DNA of 27,301 bases from the NCBI GenBank assembly GCA_934654605.1, contig CAKUGH010000016.1:1-27301 (forward strand), in the 5' to 3' direction. The stretch is from an uncultured Collinsella sp. (GTDB lineage: Bacteria > Actinomycetota > Coriobacteriia > Coriobacteriales > Coriobacteriaceae). The position numbers and the translations under genes were made by a program. The notes beneath the pieces were generated by a model that saw only the letters and a program-made list of their open reading frames with translations, did no database searches and was not told the DNA's origin. This document shows positions 1-8,149 of the stretch, piece by piece; position 1 is the first letter of the stretch, and each line of letters opens with the position of its first letter.

Positions 1-1
1 T

Positions 2-33
2 GTTTCAATCCACGCGCCCGCGTGGGGCGCGAC
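2..33 (-). CRISPR. Leader-proximal type I-C CRISPR repeat (array continues off the left edge)
   Basis: A single 32-nt repeat is visible. Read on the minus strand it starts GTCGCGCCCC and ends TGGATTGAAAC, the familiar type I-C form. It folds as two unpaired bases, a 7-bp stem CGCGCCC/GGGCGCG with loop CACGC, and then the 11-nt segment TGGATTGAAAC that becomes the crRNA 5' handle after Cas5c cleavage. The adjacent cas1/cas2 end and leader lie at higher coordinates, so this is the first, leader-side repeat; spacers lie beyond position 1. Only one repeat is in the window, so array length cannot be judged. Confidence 0.93.
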
Positions 34-201
34 TGTCTCCTAGCTGGACAAATACCAACTATTCGACAAAGCAATCTTACATCCAAGCCGCAACAAAGCT
101 AACGAAGATTACGCGACCTGCGGTTCCTCAATTCTGTTGTCAAGGAACGCGCGCGAACATCGTAATAAATCAACATCACTTACCATTCGCGCGACATCGA
201 G
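34..201 (-). promoter_or_regulatory. CRISPR leader between cas2 and the array
   Basis: This 168-bp AT-richer stretch between the cas2 stop and the first repeat is in the leader position. Read on the minus strand it holds a possible promoter: TTAGCT (97-102) and TAAGAT (74-79) separated by 17 bp, which would start transcription just before the first repeat. A second -35-like TTGACA lies further upstream with no well-placed -10. No ORF is supported here. Confidence 0.7.
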
Positions 202-492
202 CTAGACAATTAGCGAAGCCTCAGGGTCATAAGGTTTCTTCGCACCAAAATGCTCCACCTTTCTTTGCCAATTCTTCCCGAGGTTATATACGCGCAGGCT
301 ATCTTTTGACTCATCAATAACAGACCGGAGCTCGCTTTTCATTTTTTCAAGCTGCCCGGAATCCACCATGCACTCAAACACGGAGCACTGAACGCGCTGA
401 CCATAGCGCAAGCATATTTTAGACACGCGCCTAAGCCGAGAGGCGCCCGATAAATCCGATGTCGAGACGTCGTAGGAAACCAAAACGTACAT
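202..492 (-). CDS. cas2: CRISPR-associated endonuclease Cas2
   Basis: A 96-aa Cas2, normal length for the family. It works with Cas1 as the integrase that inserts new spacers. The N-terminus MYVLVSYDVS carries the conserved beta-strand with Asp8. The ferredoxin-fold core continues through RRVSKICLRYGQRVQCSVFE. The start is placed at the ATG at 492, because GGAG lies about six bases upstream and Cas2 proteins begin at this strand; an upstream in-frame start would add five residues and overlap cas1. It follows the cas1 stop by two bases, so the two are probably translationally coupled. It is the last gene before the leader. Confidence 0.95.
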   Translation of the reverse strand: MYVLVSYDVSTSDLSGASRLRRVSKICLRYGQRVQCSVFECMVDSGQLEKMKSELRSVIDESKDSLRVYNLGKNWQRKVEHFGAKKPYDPEASLIV

Positions 493-494
493 GG

Positions 495-1520
495 CTATCT
501 CCAACAAAAAGCAGGATAGTCATTCATATCCCCACGCAAATAACGCGAGAGCAACTGCGCTTGGACAAACGGAAGCAGTCCAATTTTGACCTTTTCATCC
601 AGGAAAGGATGTTTGATTTCTTCTTGCTTCCTTTTTTGCCAAGCATCCAGAACGCGCTTAAGCGCCGCATCGCTAAAGAAGCAACCTCCGCCAGCATCGA
701 ACTCAAAATCTGTCTTATTCAGTTGTCCGCGATTGAATAGCGCTACTACAAATCGGTCAATCAGAGGAGCGCGAAACTCCTCAAGCACATCAAGTGCCAG
801 ACTCGCCCTTCCCGGCCTCGGCTGATGGTAGAAACCCATCTGAGGATCAAGGCCAACGGACTCGCACGCCGTAGCTATCTCACGAGATGCCAGGGTGTAG
901 AAAAACGATAGTGATGCATTGACGGGATCTTTTGGCGGCCTTCTATTTCTGCCAACAAATTCGACACGGACCTCTTTATCTCTAATTAACGAGGGAAACG
1001 AATCGAAATAGCCGTGGGCGGCATCCCCTTCCACACCTAGCAGTTCCTCACGCGACGCTACAGAGCCCAGCGTTTCCAATCCATTGGAAAACGTATCAAT
1101 CGCATTTGAGAGACCATCTCCGTTCTCGGGGTGCTCTCGCTTATGTCGCAGCAATACCGCGCGTGAATTATAAAACTTCGCCGCCATGAATCGTTTAGCC
1201 AGCACGAGCGATCGGGTCGGGTCCGCCGCCACCTCATATTGAGCTTTTCTCAAAAGCACGTTCCCCGACACCGGACCCTCAACTCGGGCGGCGAATCTCC
1301 CCTTCTCATCGAGAACAGACACCGAGATGCCCCTCGCGGCACACGCATACAAAAGTGGAGCACTCGCACCCGCATAGTTAAATAGAACAACGCCCTCGAG
1401 CAGATGAAGAGGAACCCTTAACACGTCCTTGCCGTCAACTCGAACACATGCGTTGTCGTCCTTCTTGCAGACATAGGCATCCTTGTTCGTAACGTAAAGC
1501 GTGTTGAGCAGCTTTTTCAT
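495..1520 (-). CDS. cas1: CRISPR-associated endonuclease/integrase Cas1 (type I-C)
   Basis: A 341-aa Cas1, the catalytic subunit of the Cas1-Cas2 spacer integrase. The expected metal ligands are visible: Glu164 in GVEGDAAHGYF, His232 in GFYHQPRPGR, and the acidic cluster Asp244-Glu248 in LALDVLEEFR. The N-terminal beta domain (about 1-75) precedes the helical catalytic domain. Start at 1520 is supported by GAGGGG upstream; it lies 12 bases after the cas4 stop. The cas4-cas1-cas2 order is typical of I-C adaptation modules. No broken frame or missing residue is seen, so adaptation is probably active. Confidence 0.96.
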   Translation of the reverse strand: MKKLLNTLYVTNKDAYVCKKDDNACVRVDGKDVLRVPLHLLEGVVLFNYAGASAPLLYACAARGISVSVLDEKGRFAARVEGPVSGNVLLRKAQYEVAADPTRSLVLAKRFMAAKFYNSRAVLLRHKREHPENGDGLSNAIDTFSNGLETLGSVASREELLGVEGDAAHGYFDSFPSLIRDKEVRVEFVGRNRRPPKDPVNASLSFFYTLASREIATACESVGLDPQMGFYHQPRPGRASLALDVLEEFRAPLIDRFVVALFNRGQLNKTDFEFDAGGGCFFSDAALKRVLDAWQKRKQEEIKHPFLDEKVKIGLLPFVQAQLLSRYLRGDMNDYPAFCWR

Positions 1521-1532
1521 CTTCCGTTCCCC

Positions 1533-2156
1533 TCACAACTCCAGACCCATCCGCTTCAAATAGTCACGAGCGTCAACGCCGCAGATATCTGGAAGGCATT
1601 TATCCACCAAAGAGCACCTTCGGCACTTATGGCTTCTAAGCGGCAGCGGGGTTTTCCGTTGCTCAAACAACGAGCGCATTCTTTGGCACAGCTGTTTGAC
1701 TCTTTGCTTTAAAGCGAAATCAATGTCAACTTTTTCTCTTCGTCGTGTTTCACCATAGAACAGATACCCCTCATCGATTGAAAGGCCCAGCATTTCCTCG
1801 AGGCACATTGCCTGTGCCGCCACTTGGATCCGGTCCCAATCTTCGATTTTTGGCTTACCTACCTTGTATTCAACCGGACGAACAGGACCGCCTTCAGCAC
1901 CGAGCCTGTATTCGACAATATCGGCTATGCCATAGATTCTTAAAGAATGGCTAACAAGCCTGACCCTTCGCTCGCAACGAAAACCCCGCAGCGTTGAATA
2001 TCCCTTAGTGTCAGCACGAGCGTGAAACAGATCCCCTCGAACCGTATCGAAGCTATCAGACCACTCCTGCTCAAGATGGATCAGAGCCCACTGACGCTCA
2101 CAGTATGCAATATGCTGTAGCCCAGAAAGCGCCAGCAGGTCATCATCACCAAACAT
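1533..2156 (-). CDS. cas4: CRISPR-associated exonuclease Cas4 (type I-C, Dna2/RecB fold)
   Basis: A 207-aa Cas4. In I-C systems Cas4 joins Cas1-Cas2 and trims prespacers so that spacers come from PAM-flanked DNA. RecB-nuclease residues are visible: Asp79 in GIADIVEYR, and Glu96 and Lys98 in VEYKVGKPK, followed by the Gln-containing QVAAQAM helix. The four probable [4Fe-4S] ligands are Cys19 (AYCERQ) and Cys178, Cys181 and Cys187 near the C-terminus. The ATG follows the cas7 stop by two bases and has no strong ribosome site of its own, so it probably depends on coupling to cas7. Confidence 0.95.
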   Translation of the reverse strand: MFGDDDLLALSGLQHIAYCERQWALIHLEQEWSDSFDTVRGDLFHARADTKGYSTLRGFRCERRVRLVSHSLRIYGIADIVEYRLGAEGGPVRPVEYKVGKPKIEDWDRIQVAAQAMCLEEMLGLSIDEGYLFYGETRRREKVDIDFALKQRVKQLCQRMRSLFEQRKTPLPLRSHKCRRCSLVDKCLPDICGVDARDYLKRMGLEL

Positions 2157-2158
2157 AG

Positions 2159-3064
2159 TTATGCTCGCGGGGGAATATACTCAATAATGTCTGCCGTAAC
2201 CCCCTCGGGCATTTCTCCGACTTCAATCTGATAGTCGGCATAAGAGCGGGCTTCCTGGCCCTCAGGAATCACACGCTTGGCCTTAACGGCATCAAACAAC
2301 ACATGGGCCGGCGCGTTGCCAAGCTTGCTCTCGTGCTTAAATACGATGAGCTTACGGGAAGACATAAGCCCTCGTGCCGCGCTGTGATCGTTCTCGAACA
2401 TATTCATGAGGGCCTCAAACAGCAAGTCGAGGTCGTCTTGATCAAACCCGGTCTTTTCGGCCAATGACGCCGAGACAAATCCGTCCATGCGATACAAACC
2501 ATACGGAATGTACTGCTTGCGTCCCATCGTCCTTTCCTTCTCGGCATCTTTTGCATTGGTGACCGCCATACGCGTGATGCTCATTTCGAGCGGAAGGACT
2601 GGATCAACCGACTCGGCAAAACAAAACTGCACCGGCCCTCGCACTTGACCGCAGTTAACCTCTGTCGTCATTACAGCTCCAAACGTACGAATGTCATAAA
2701 AGTTGTCCGTCATGAACTGTGTCACTTTGAGCCGGTCTTCCATCGCCTTGGGCAATTTCTTGGATTGCGGCTTCATATCGTTATGCTGGTAGGCGAGCTC
2801 ATTTTGCTCGTTAAGGACCGCGCCCTCTTTCACATAGACATAAAAGCGATGTTCTCCAGAGACCGACCAATCCTCACCTTGATCAGCAACCAGTTCGACA
2901 TAGTTGCGAATCTTGCGCTTGATGCACACATCCGAAACTATGCCCCTGCTGGTCTCCGGATCAAGACGAGGAAGATTTCCTGCATCGGGATCGCCATTAG
3001 GATTGCCGTTTTTCACGTCGAAGAAAAGCGTGAACTCATAGCGATTCTTGATTGGCTCTGACAT
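2159..3064 (-). CDS. cas7c: Cas7c (Csd2), backbone subunit of type I-C Cascade
   Basis: A 301-aa Csd2/Cas7 family protein. Several copies coat the crRNA spacer to form the filament of the I-C effector. The N-terminus has the family signature FFDVKNGNPNGDPDAG (about residues 14-29), followed by IVSDVCIKRKIRNY. The segment EVNCGQVRGPVQFCFAESVDP and the later SITRMAVTN are also typical of Csd2. Start at 3064 is supported by AAAGGA seven to eight bases upstream. It lies 33 bp after cas8c and almost touches cas4. Confidence 0.95.
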   Translation of the reverse strand: MSEPIKNRYEFTLFFDVKNGNPNGDPDAGNLPRLDPETSRGIVSDVCIKRKIRNYVELVADQGEDWSVSGEHRFYVYVKEGAVLNEQNELAYQHNDMKPQSKKLPKAMEDRLKVTQFMTDNFYDIRTFGAVMTTEVNCGQVRGPVQFCFAESVDPVLPLEMSITRMAVTNAKDAEKERTMGRKQYIPYGLYRMDGFVSASLAEKTGFDQDDLDLLFEALMNMFENDHSAARGLMSSRKLIVFKHESKLGNAPAHVLFDAVKAKRVIPEGQEARSYADYQIEVGEMPEGVTADIIEYIPPRA

Positions 3065-3097
3065 GGATTGTTCCTTTCCTCTAAAGATAACGTTGCA

Positions 3098-4885
3098 CTA
3101 TTCCTCAACCGATGAAACCGCTTCGTGCTCTTTGGGCTCCTTGCGCTCAAAACTGCTCTGCCTCTGCTGGTAATAGCCGATAAAAAAGGCTCCTTGGTCA
3201 TTCATGCCAAGCGTCCGTGGAAACAATCCATCGTTGCCGTTCAATTTGCCAACAATCTCATCAAGATCTTTTTGAATGCCCACGGCCATACCTCGCTTTC
3301 CGGGCATTTTTTCGATTTTTGAAAGATGGTTTTGACAATTGGCCAGCAGCCGCGGAAAAACACGCGTCGGCGTTGTCGATGCTGCCCCAATGTACTTATC
3401 GCGAACGGTTGCATTGACGCCATCCCCCAAAGCGACTCGTTGCGCCCGCTCAACAACGGCAAATAATCTACCGAGCACGTAACCCTGGTTAGCGTTTTCC
3501 TTATCAAGTGACACCGTGTACTCCTTTTCTCCTGCCGCGCTTTTCTTTCTAATTTGTCGGTTAAGACAGCCCTTAAGCAATGCTGCTCGCTGTCCCATAT
3601 CCCAACGGTTTCTCGATGCGTGGTCTGCCCTCATACGCGTTAGCACAGAAGCTTGTAAAGCCCTAGGGAAGAGACTTCCGCCCAGCATTGCGTCAAAACA
3701 GCCATGCAACAATGTCGAAGGGATGGCCGCGCCCTCCCCCAGTGGTGCTATTTGTCGAAGCAGGTTTTTTAGCGAGGCGGGCTTAACATCGACCATCTCG
3801 ATATCGTTCAAATACTGAATTAGGTTTTCGGCGAGTTTTCCATAGAATTCAACCTTGAAATACCTAATCGATAGTCGCGCTGCGTTTGGTGCCACACCGA
3901 CCATATAAAACTTTGTCGACGGCACAGAAGGCATCGGAGCATATCCCTGACGTATCGACCGGAGATCTCCGCGCACTTGGTCAAGTGTCCGTGCGTCCTC
4001 AGCACGCGATCCGTTGCGTTCTTGTTTAAAGCCCAAAAGCGCAGTTATCACACCAGTCGGCCGCAGTGTTGGCCCATCAGTCCAACAGATAAAGAGTGTG
4101 TCACCGATGCTCACTCGATGGCTATCATCTTTTGAAAGATACCTAAGCGCAGTTCCCGACTTAAATGCCGCAGTCTCTGAAATCGAAGCGTTATAGGTGC
4201 CGCGCTTCCCATAAGACTCAAAAGCCGAGCAATTAAAGGACACCAAGCTCGCTCCCGCAGACTGAGCGCCGGGAAACCCCGTAACTTGAGGATACAATCT
4301 GGCGATGAAACCATGCTCTCCCGTAATGGCACACTGTCCTTTGATCGCGTCCGCGCTTGCCGTCGCAGCTCTATACAGGTCCCATAAACGCGCTATATCT
4401 GGCATTTCATGAATAAGCTTGTTTTCTGGCGCATATTCAAAAACAACAAAAGTGCTTGCAATTACACCGGCATCATCGCTCGACAACTCATACGCCTGAG
4501 GCCCCCGATCAAAGAAAGCGAGCATCGCTCGTGCTGCGGGATTATTAGACTCCGCAAGCACCTTTTTATGCAATGCGGCAGAGGCGCTAAACTTTTCCTC
4601 GCCTCTCGTCTTGCCCAGGCAAAACAAATAACAGCCGTTATCACACAGAAAAAACGGTTGAATTCCCGAGGTCCTTGATGCATGTTCGGGCACAATCCGT
4701 TTAACAAACCGCCTTTGTTCCTTGCCTTCTCCGACTACATACGGAATTACGCCCGTCGTACGTCCACTGTCATCAATTCGAATACGATACGAAACGTTTT
4801 CGACACTCCATCCCATCCCTGGAATCTTGATTTCCGGATCAGCAGCCAATCGATCATAAAGATTAGCCAGTTCTTGCAGAATCAT
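3098..4885 (-). CDS. cas8c: Cas8c (Csd1), large subunit of type I-C Cascade
   Basis: A 595-aa Csd1/Cas8c, within the family's usual range. It recognises the PAM and recruits Cas3; in I-C systems an internal start inside cas8c can also give a small Cas11-like subunit, though no such start was verified here. Family features include an N-terminus beginning MILQELANLYDRLAAD, a PGMGW segment near residue 22, and the central HRVSIGDTLFICWTDG with nearby catalytic-looking but structural Csd1 motifs. Its ATG overlaps the cas5c stop as ATGA, and AGGAGGT lies in the cas5c 3' end, so the two are coupled. The cas8c ending is Glu-rich. Confidence 0.94.
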   Translation of the reverse strand: MILQELANLYDRLAADPEIKIPGMGWSVENVSYRIRIDDSGRTTGVIPYVVGEGKEQRRFVKRIVPEHASRTSGIQPFFLCDNGCYLFCLGKTRGEEKFSASAALHKKVLAESNNPAARAMLAFFDRGPQAYELSSDDAGVIASTFVVFEYAPENKLIHEMPDIARLWDLYRAATASADAIKGQCAITGEHGFIARLYPQVTGFPGAQSAGASLVSFNCSAFESYGKRGTYNASISETAAFKSGTALRYLSKDDSHRVSIGDTLFICWTDGPTLRPTGVITALLGFKQERNGSRAEDARTLDQVRGDLRSIRQGYAPMPSVPSTKFYMVGVAPNAARLSIRYFKVEFYGKLAENLIQYLNDIEMVDVKPASLKNLLRQIAPLGEGAAIPSTLLHGCFDAMLGGSLFPRALQASVLTRMRADHASRNRWDMGQRAALLKGCLNRQIRKKSAAGEKEYTVSLDKENANQGYVLGRLFAVVERAQRVALGDGVNATVRDKYIGAASTTPTRVFPRLLANCQNHLSKIEKMPGKRGMAVGIQKDLDEIVGKLNGNDGLFPRTLGMNDQGAFFIGYYQQRQSSFERKEPKEHEAVSSVEE

Positions 4886-5535
4886 CGCTTCACCTCCTGC
4901 CGTGAAGTATCGATGACGCCATTTTTCATAACAGCCCGATAGAACATCGGCTCCATGCTGTTTTTAAAATCGATGTCATACAGCATGAATCCCAGGTCGA
5001 ACCGGTCAATGTCTTGGTAGTACGACTCGACAGATCCGTCTTCGACAAGCGACACCGTAGCCGGAAACTCTCTGCATCCCAAATAGGGCTGATTGAAACA
5101 CTGTCCCTTTCGAAGCCTTCGCAACGCAATGTTGTAGTGTTTTTCGGGCGTGTCAGATTCACCCGCTCGCGCTGTCATTTCAAAATGGGCCGTGACGATA
5201 TACGCAACATCCTTGAGATACATGGTGGCCCGCTGCTGGCGATCAGCCATTACGTCTACATATACAGGCACGTTTTTTGAATAGGCAGCCTTTGCGTTTT
5301 GATAACTCAGCTTGCTCGCCAGTTCATTACGCCTAAATGTGTCAAAACGTATTTCGTTCACGACCTGGATACTGTCAATCTTCCAAGCGATTGCCGGCTT
5401 CCAATAGACAGCCTCAAGTATTCCTCGTGCAGCAGACGGCGTTATGACGTCATAGCTTACGCGCTCAGTCTTCATCTCGGGGCGCGTAAAACATGCTCGA
5501 TCTCCACTAATAAGCACCTTGATTCCAAATCCCAT
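4882..5535 (-). CDS. cas5c: Cas5c (Cas5d), pre-crRNA processing endonuclease of type I-C
   Basis: A 217-aa Cas5d-type protein. I-C systems lack Cas6, and Cas5c instead cuts the repeat at the base of its hairpin, leaving an 11-nt handle, and stays in the effector. The N-terminus GIKVLISGDRACFTRPEMK and TPSAARGILEAVYW are typical. Tyr44 and His117 (VTAHFEM) match the expected Tyr and His of the catalytic triad described for the Bacillus halodurans enzyme. The residue before the His is Ala116, where that enzyme has Lys; the alignment was done by eye. GGGAGGA lies upstream of the ATG. It is 21 bp after cas3. Confidence 0.94.
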   Translation of the reverse strand: MGFGIKVLISGDRACFTRPEMKTERVSYDVITPSAARGILEAVYWKPAIAWKIDSIQVVNEIRFDTFRRNELASKLSYQNAKAAYSKNVPVYVDVMADRQQRATMYLKDVAYIVTAHFEMTARAGESDTPEKHYNIALRRLRKGQCFNQPYLGCREFPATVSLVEDGSVESYYQDIDRFDLGFMLYDIDFKNSMEPMFYRAVMKNGVIDTSRQEVKR

Positions 5536-5556
5536 TTTTGTCCTCCCTTCGATCCT

Positions 5557-7830
5557 CTAGCCAACGAGCGTCAAGAGCTCCTCCTCTCCAAATCGATAAC
5601 CCACCTTGTCGTCGTAGACGATCCGGCATCCATCACAAGCATTAAGAATCTTGAACGGCGCCAATTCTTCGATATATCCCGCTTGCTCAAGATCTCTAAT
5701 CTCCCTTTCTCTCAGACTCAAGCTGAATCGTTGGGCGGGCCGTGCCAATGCACCCGGCTCGAGTACATTTAGCATGTCTTGATATAGTCTTTCCGCTTCG
5801 TCGCCCCAGCGCACAAATACAGGAAGAGACTCATCTGGCATGAACCGGTATTTCTCTGCGATTGTTGCAAACGGCATTATTTCTAACGATGATTCCAAAT
5901 CTGCATTGCAACAAATCATGCTCAAGATTTGATAAGCATCCAGTTCCTCATCACTCGAGTAGCGCATCTTAAAGAACGGCTCTATGGCACCGGAATCAAT
6001 GACTCCGTCCCTCTCCCGAAGAATCGCCCGCGTAGTCTCCCTTTGCTTTGCAAGCCAGGAGGTTGTTCCGAATAGTGTTCCATCTTCTTTTAAGCACTCG
6101 AAGATATAGACAGGAGCCGGCTCTTTAATCGACCCCTCGCGATTGCATCGCCCCGCAGCCTGGAACAGAGAATCAACTCCCGCAAGCTCGCGGTAAACAA
6201 CCGGAAAGTCAATATCGACTCCCGCTTCGATAAGCTGCGTGGACATCACATGACACGGTCTATTCGCTGCCAGCAGCGCCTTTATTTTTTTAAGATCGCG
6301 CATGCGATGATCAGGTGTCTTGTTTGTCGACAGGCAGAAACACGACTCCCCCGCGACACCACCCTCAAGACGCTGTGCCACACCACGATAAAGTTCCCGA
6401 GCCTCCGTCTTGTTTCCGACAATACAGAGCGCCTGTTTTTCAGAAGCAAGCCGATCGCACAGCTGGTCCATAGTCAATATCCCGAGATTATTAAAGTATG
6501 TTCTATCGCCGAACACCTCATTAAAGCCAGCTCTGTCTGTAACGATCTCTTGGGGAGTTTCTTTAAAAGGCCAGACATCTTTGAAGTACGGCTGCGTTGC
6601 CGTACAGAGCACACAAGTTACGCCACAAGAACGAACAAGCATTTCAAGCATCGCCAGCGTCGGCTTGAGCACTCCATCGGGAAGTGACTGCGCTTCGTCG
6701 AGGACCAGGACGCTCTTTGCGATATTGTGCACTTTCCTGCTCTTGCCGGGTTTATTTGAAAATAGAGATTCAAACAGCTGGACATTCGTCGTAACAATGA
6801 TGGGCGCATCCCAGTTTTGTGTTGCAAGCTTTTCGTGCTGAGCGCGTTCTGGATCAACAGCCTCGAAATCGTAATTTGAATGGTGCTCTAGTACATTCTG
6901 GGCGCCAAAAACATCACGCAGCACATCTGCTGTCTGTTCAATTAGGTTTGTATACGGAAGCGCAATGACGATGCGTTGCAGACCGTGCCTCTTGGCGTGC
7001 GCAAGCGCAAAACCCACAACCGAGAGAGTCTTTCCTCCCCCAGTAGGAACCCGAAGCGTATAGAACCCCTGCGGGCTTTTCGCTGCCACCATGCATTGAT
7101 TTCGAACGGAGCCACGACAGGCATTGAGTTCATTGTTCTCCGCTGCACCGCAAAGACGTGCCATGTACGAATCGTACTTTGTAAGCAGTCCATCCATGGA
7201 ATCAACCGTGGCCGATCGCAGATGTGAATTGTCGGGTGCCATGAACCGCTCTGTATCGAGATAATCAGCATCGACAAGACAGGAAAACAGGATCTTCGTT
7301 AGTAAATAAGCTTGGAATTGCCCCTCTTTGTCAATCTCGCCAGAATCCGACAAACCACGCTGAATGAATTCAATTAATTCCCTCGATAGTTTTCCGGCAC
7401 TTTTTCCTAGCTGGTTACGCATATTCCGAACAACAGTGGCGTCGGTAGCGTCCAGCAGATCTGTTTTCTTTAATTTCGACCTTAGGGAAGACAATCCCGG
7501 CTCGCTCGTAAGCCCATTGGATAGGCCGGAATGGTGGCCCGCCACAGCGTAAGCAAGGGGGTAGCCAACCTCACACAACTTCCCATACGCTACGATGGCA
7601 CCCACAGACGAATGATCGACCTTGGCCGGTGAGCCTTCAAGGCGTAGCTGAAACGCCTGGCAGGCCTTCCCCGCATCATGTAAGGCTCCAACCGCAATCC
7701 CCAGCTGTTCAGCGCCAACAGCATCCGCGAAAAAGCCACTTAGCTTCGATACGTTTGAAAGATGCTCTTTAAGCGTTTGCCATTCGCTTTTTTCAGCACC
7801 ATCAATACTATGAGCATAGTAGACGTCCAT
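5557..7830 (-). CDS. cas3: Cas3 helicase-nuclease with N-terminal HD domain (type I-C)
   Basis: A 757-aa Cas3, the nuclease-helicase recruited by Cascade to degrade target DNA. The HD nuclease domain (about 1-200) shows His51-Asp52 in HDAGKACQ, His73, and His99-His100. The SF2 helicase shows Walker A VPTGGGKT (261-268), DEAQ (378-381), TAT (410-412), and the late motifs LIEAGVDIDFP and QAAGRCNREG. The start at 7830 was chosen because GGAGG ends five bases upstream; the alternative ATG at 7842 overlaps that ribosome site. It is the first gene of the cas operon, so promoter control here sets expression of all seven genes. Confidence 0.95.
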   Translation of the reverse strand: MDVYYAHSIDGAEKSEWQTLKEHLSNVSKLSGFFADAVGAEQLGIAVGALHDAGKACQAFQLRLEGSPAKVDHSSVGAIVAYGKLCEVGYPLAYAVAGHHSGLSNGLTSEPGLSSLRSKLKKTDLLDATDATVVRNMRNQLGKSAGKLSRELIEFIQRGLSDSGEIDKEGQFQAYLLTKILFSCLVDADYLDTERFMAPDNSHLRSATVDSMDGLLTKYDSYMARLCGAAENNELNACRGSVRNQCMVAAKSPQGFYTLRVPTGGGKTLSVVGFALAHAKRHGLQRIVIALPYTNLIEQTADVLRDVFGAQNVLEHHSNYDFEAVDPERAQHEKLATQNWDAPIIVTTNVQLFESLFSNKPGKSRKVHNIAKSVLVLDEAQSLPDGVLKPTLAMLEMLVRSCGVTCVLCTATQPYFKDVWPFKETPQEIVTDRAGFNEVFGDRTYFNNLGILTMDQLCDRLASEKQALCIVGNKTEARELYRGVAQRLEGGVAGESCFCLSTNKTPDHRMRDLKKIKALLAANRPCHVMSTQLIEAGVDIDFPVVYRELAGVDSLFQAAGRCNREGSIKEPAPVYIFECLKEDGTLFGTTSWLAKQRETTRAILRERDGVIDSGAIEPFFKMRYSSDEELDAYQILSMICCNADLESSLEIMPFATIAEKYRFMPDESLPVFVRWGDEAERLYQDMLNVLEPGALARPAQRFSLSLREREIRDLEQAGYIEELAPFKILNACDGCRIVYDDKVGYRFGEEELLTLVG

Positions 7831-7884
7831 TGCCACCTCCAATGAATTCGAGGATACATGGTTGTGCGGACATCTTTTTCAATC

Positions 7885-7914
7885 AGTATAAACTTCAAGT
7901 TATATTAAATCGAA
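7885..7914 (-). promoter_or_regulatory. Probable cas operon promoter containing a PAM-flanked match to the crRNA-like RNA
   Basis: Read on the minus strand, a good -10 TATACT lies at 7885-7890 with a weak -35 TTCGAT at 7909-7914, 18 bp apart. A start near 7878 would leave about 48 nt before the cas3 ATG. Between the two boxes, on the plus strand, TTC (7894-7896) is followed by AAGTTATATTA (7897-7907), which matches the seed of the RNA encoded at 7918-8008. The same stretch contains the small odd palindrome AACTT-C-AAGTT, so a protein operator is also possible. The exact promoter is inferred, not proven. Confidence 0.45.
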
Positions 7915-7917
7915 ATG

Positions 7918-8008
7918 AGCCCGGTGAACGGTCAATTCACCGGGCTGAGCGATTCCAGCTGCTCATAATAAAACTTGTTTCAATCCACACCGCGCAAGCG
8001 ATGACAAC
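7918..8008 (-). ncRNA. Candidate crRNA-like regulatory RNA (degenerate repeat, guide and 3' hairpin)
   Basis: Read on the minus strand, 8008-7977 is a degenerate 32-nt repeat: 18 of 32 bases match the array repeat, including the last 12. Its different stem CATCGC/GCGGTG (one G-T pair) with loop TTGC still ends exactly before TGGATTGAAAC, so hairpin plus 11-nt handle are kept although the stem sequence is not. Next comes a 30-nt guide-like segment (7976-7947) starting AAGTTTTATTA. It is followed by a perfect 10-bp hairpin AGCCCGGTGA/TCACCGGGCT with a 9-nt loop (7946-7918), which could serve as 3' crRNA stem or terminator. A TATACT (8042-8047) may be its -10; no good -35 was found. This is inferred from sequence. 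Confidence 0.6.
7963..7981 (-). repeat. Direct repeat copy 1: handle end plus guide seed
   Basis: TCATAATAAAACTTGTTTC (plus strand) recurs at 8150-8168 with one change (A to G). On the minus strand this is GAAAC, the end of the crRNA handle, followed by the first 14 guide bases. Confidence 0.85.
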
Positions 8009-8149
8009 ACAAGCGACTTATACCGGAAACGCCTGCCTAATAGTATACAGAGCAACACAAAGCCCCGTGCGTTCCAGATTTAGCCTGTGGAAGCCCCCGA
8101 GTTTGCTGTCACTGAGGTTCATACGCGATTCGGGAGAGCCGCCCAACCG

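Noticed and set aside
7977..8008. Treating the repeat-like sequence as an ordinary end of a CRISPR array
   Set aside because: Only 18 of 32 bases match, no second full repeat lies at spacer distance, and the changed stem keeps pairing; a decayed array end would not be expected to keep both hairpin and handle.
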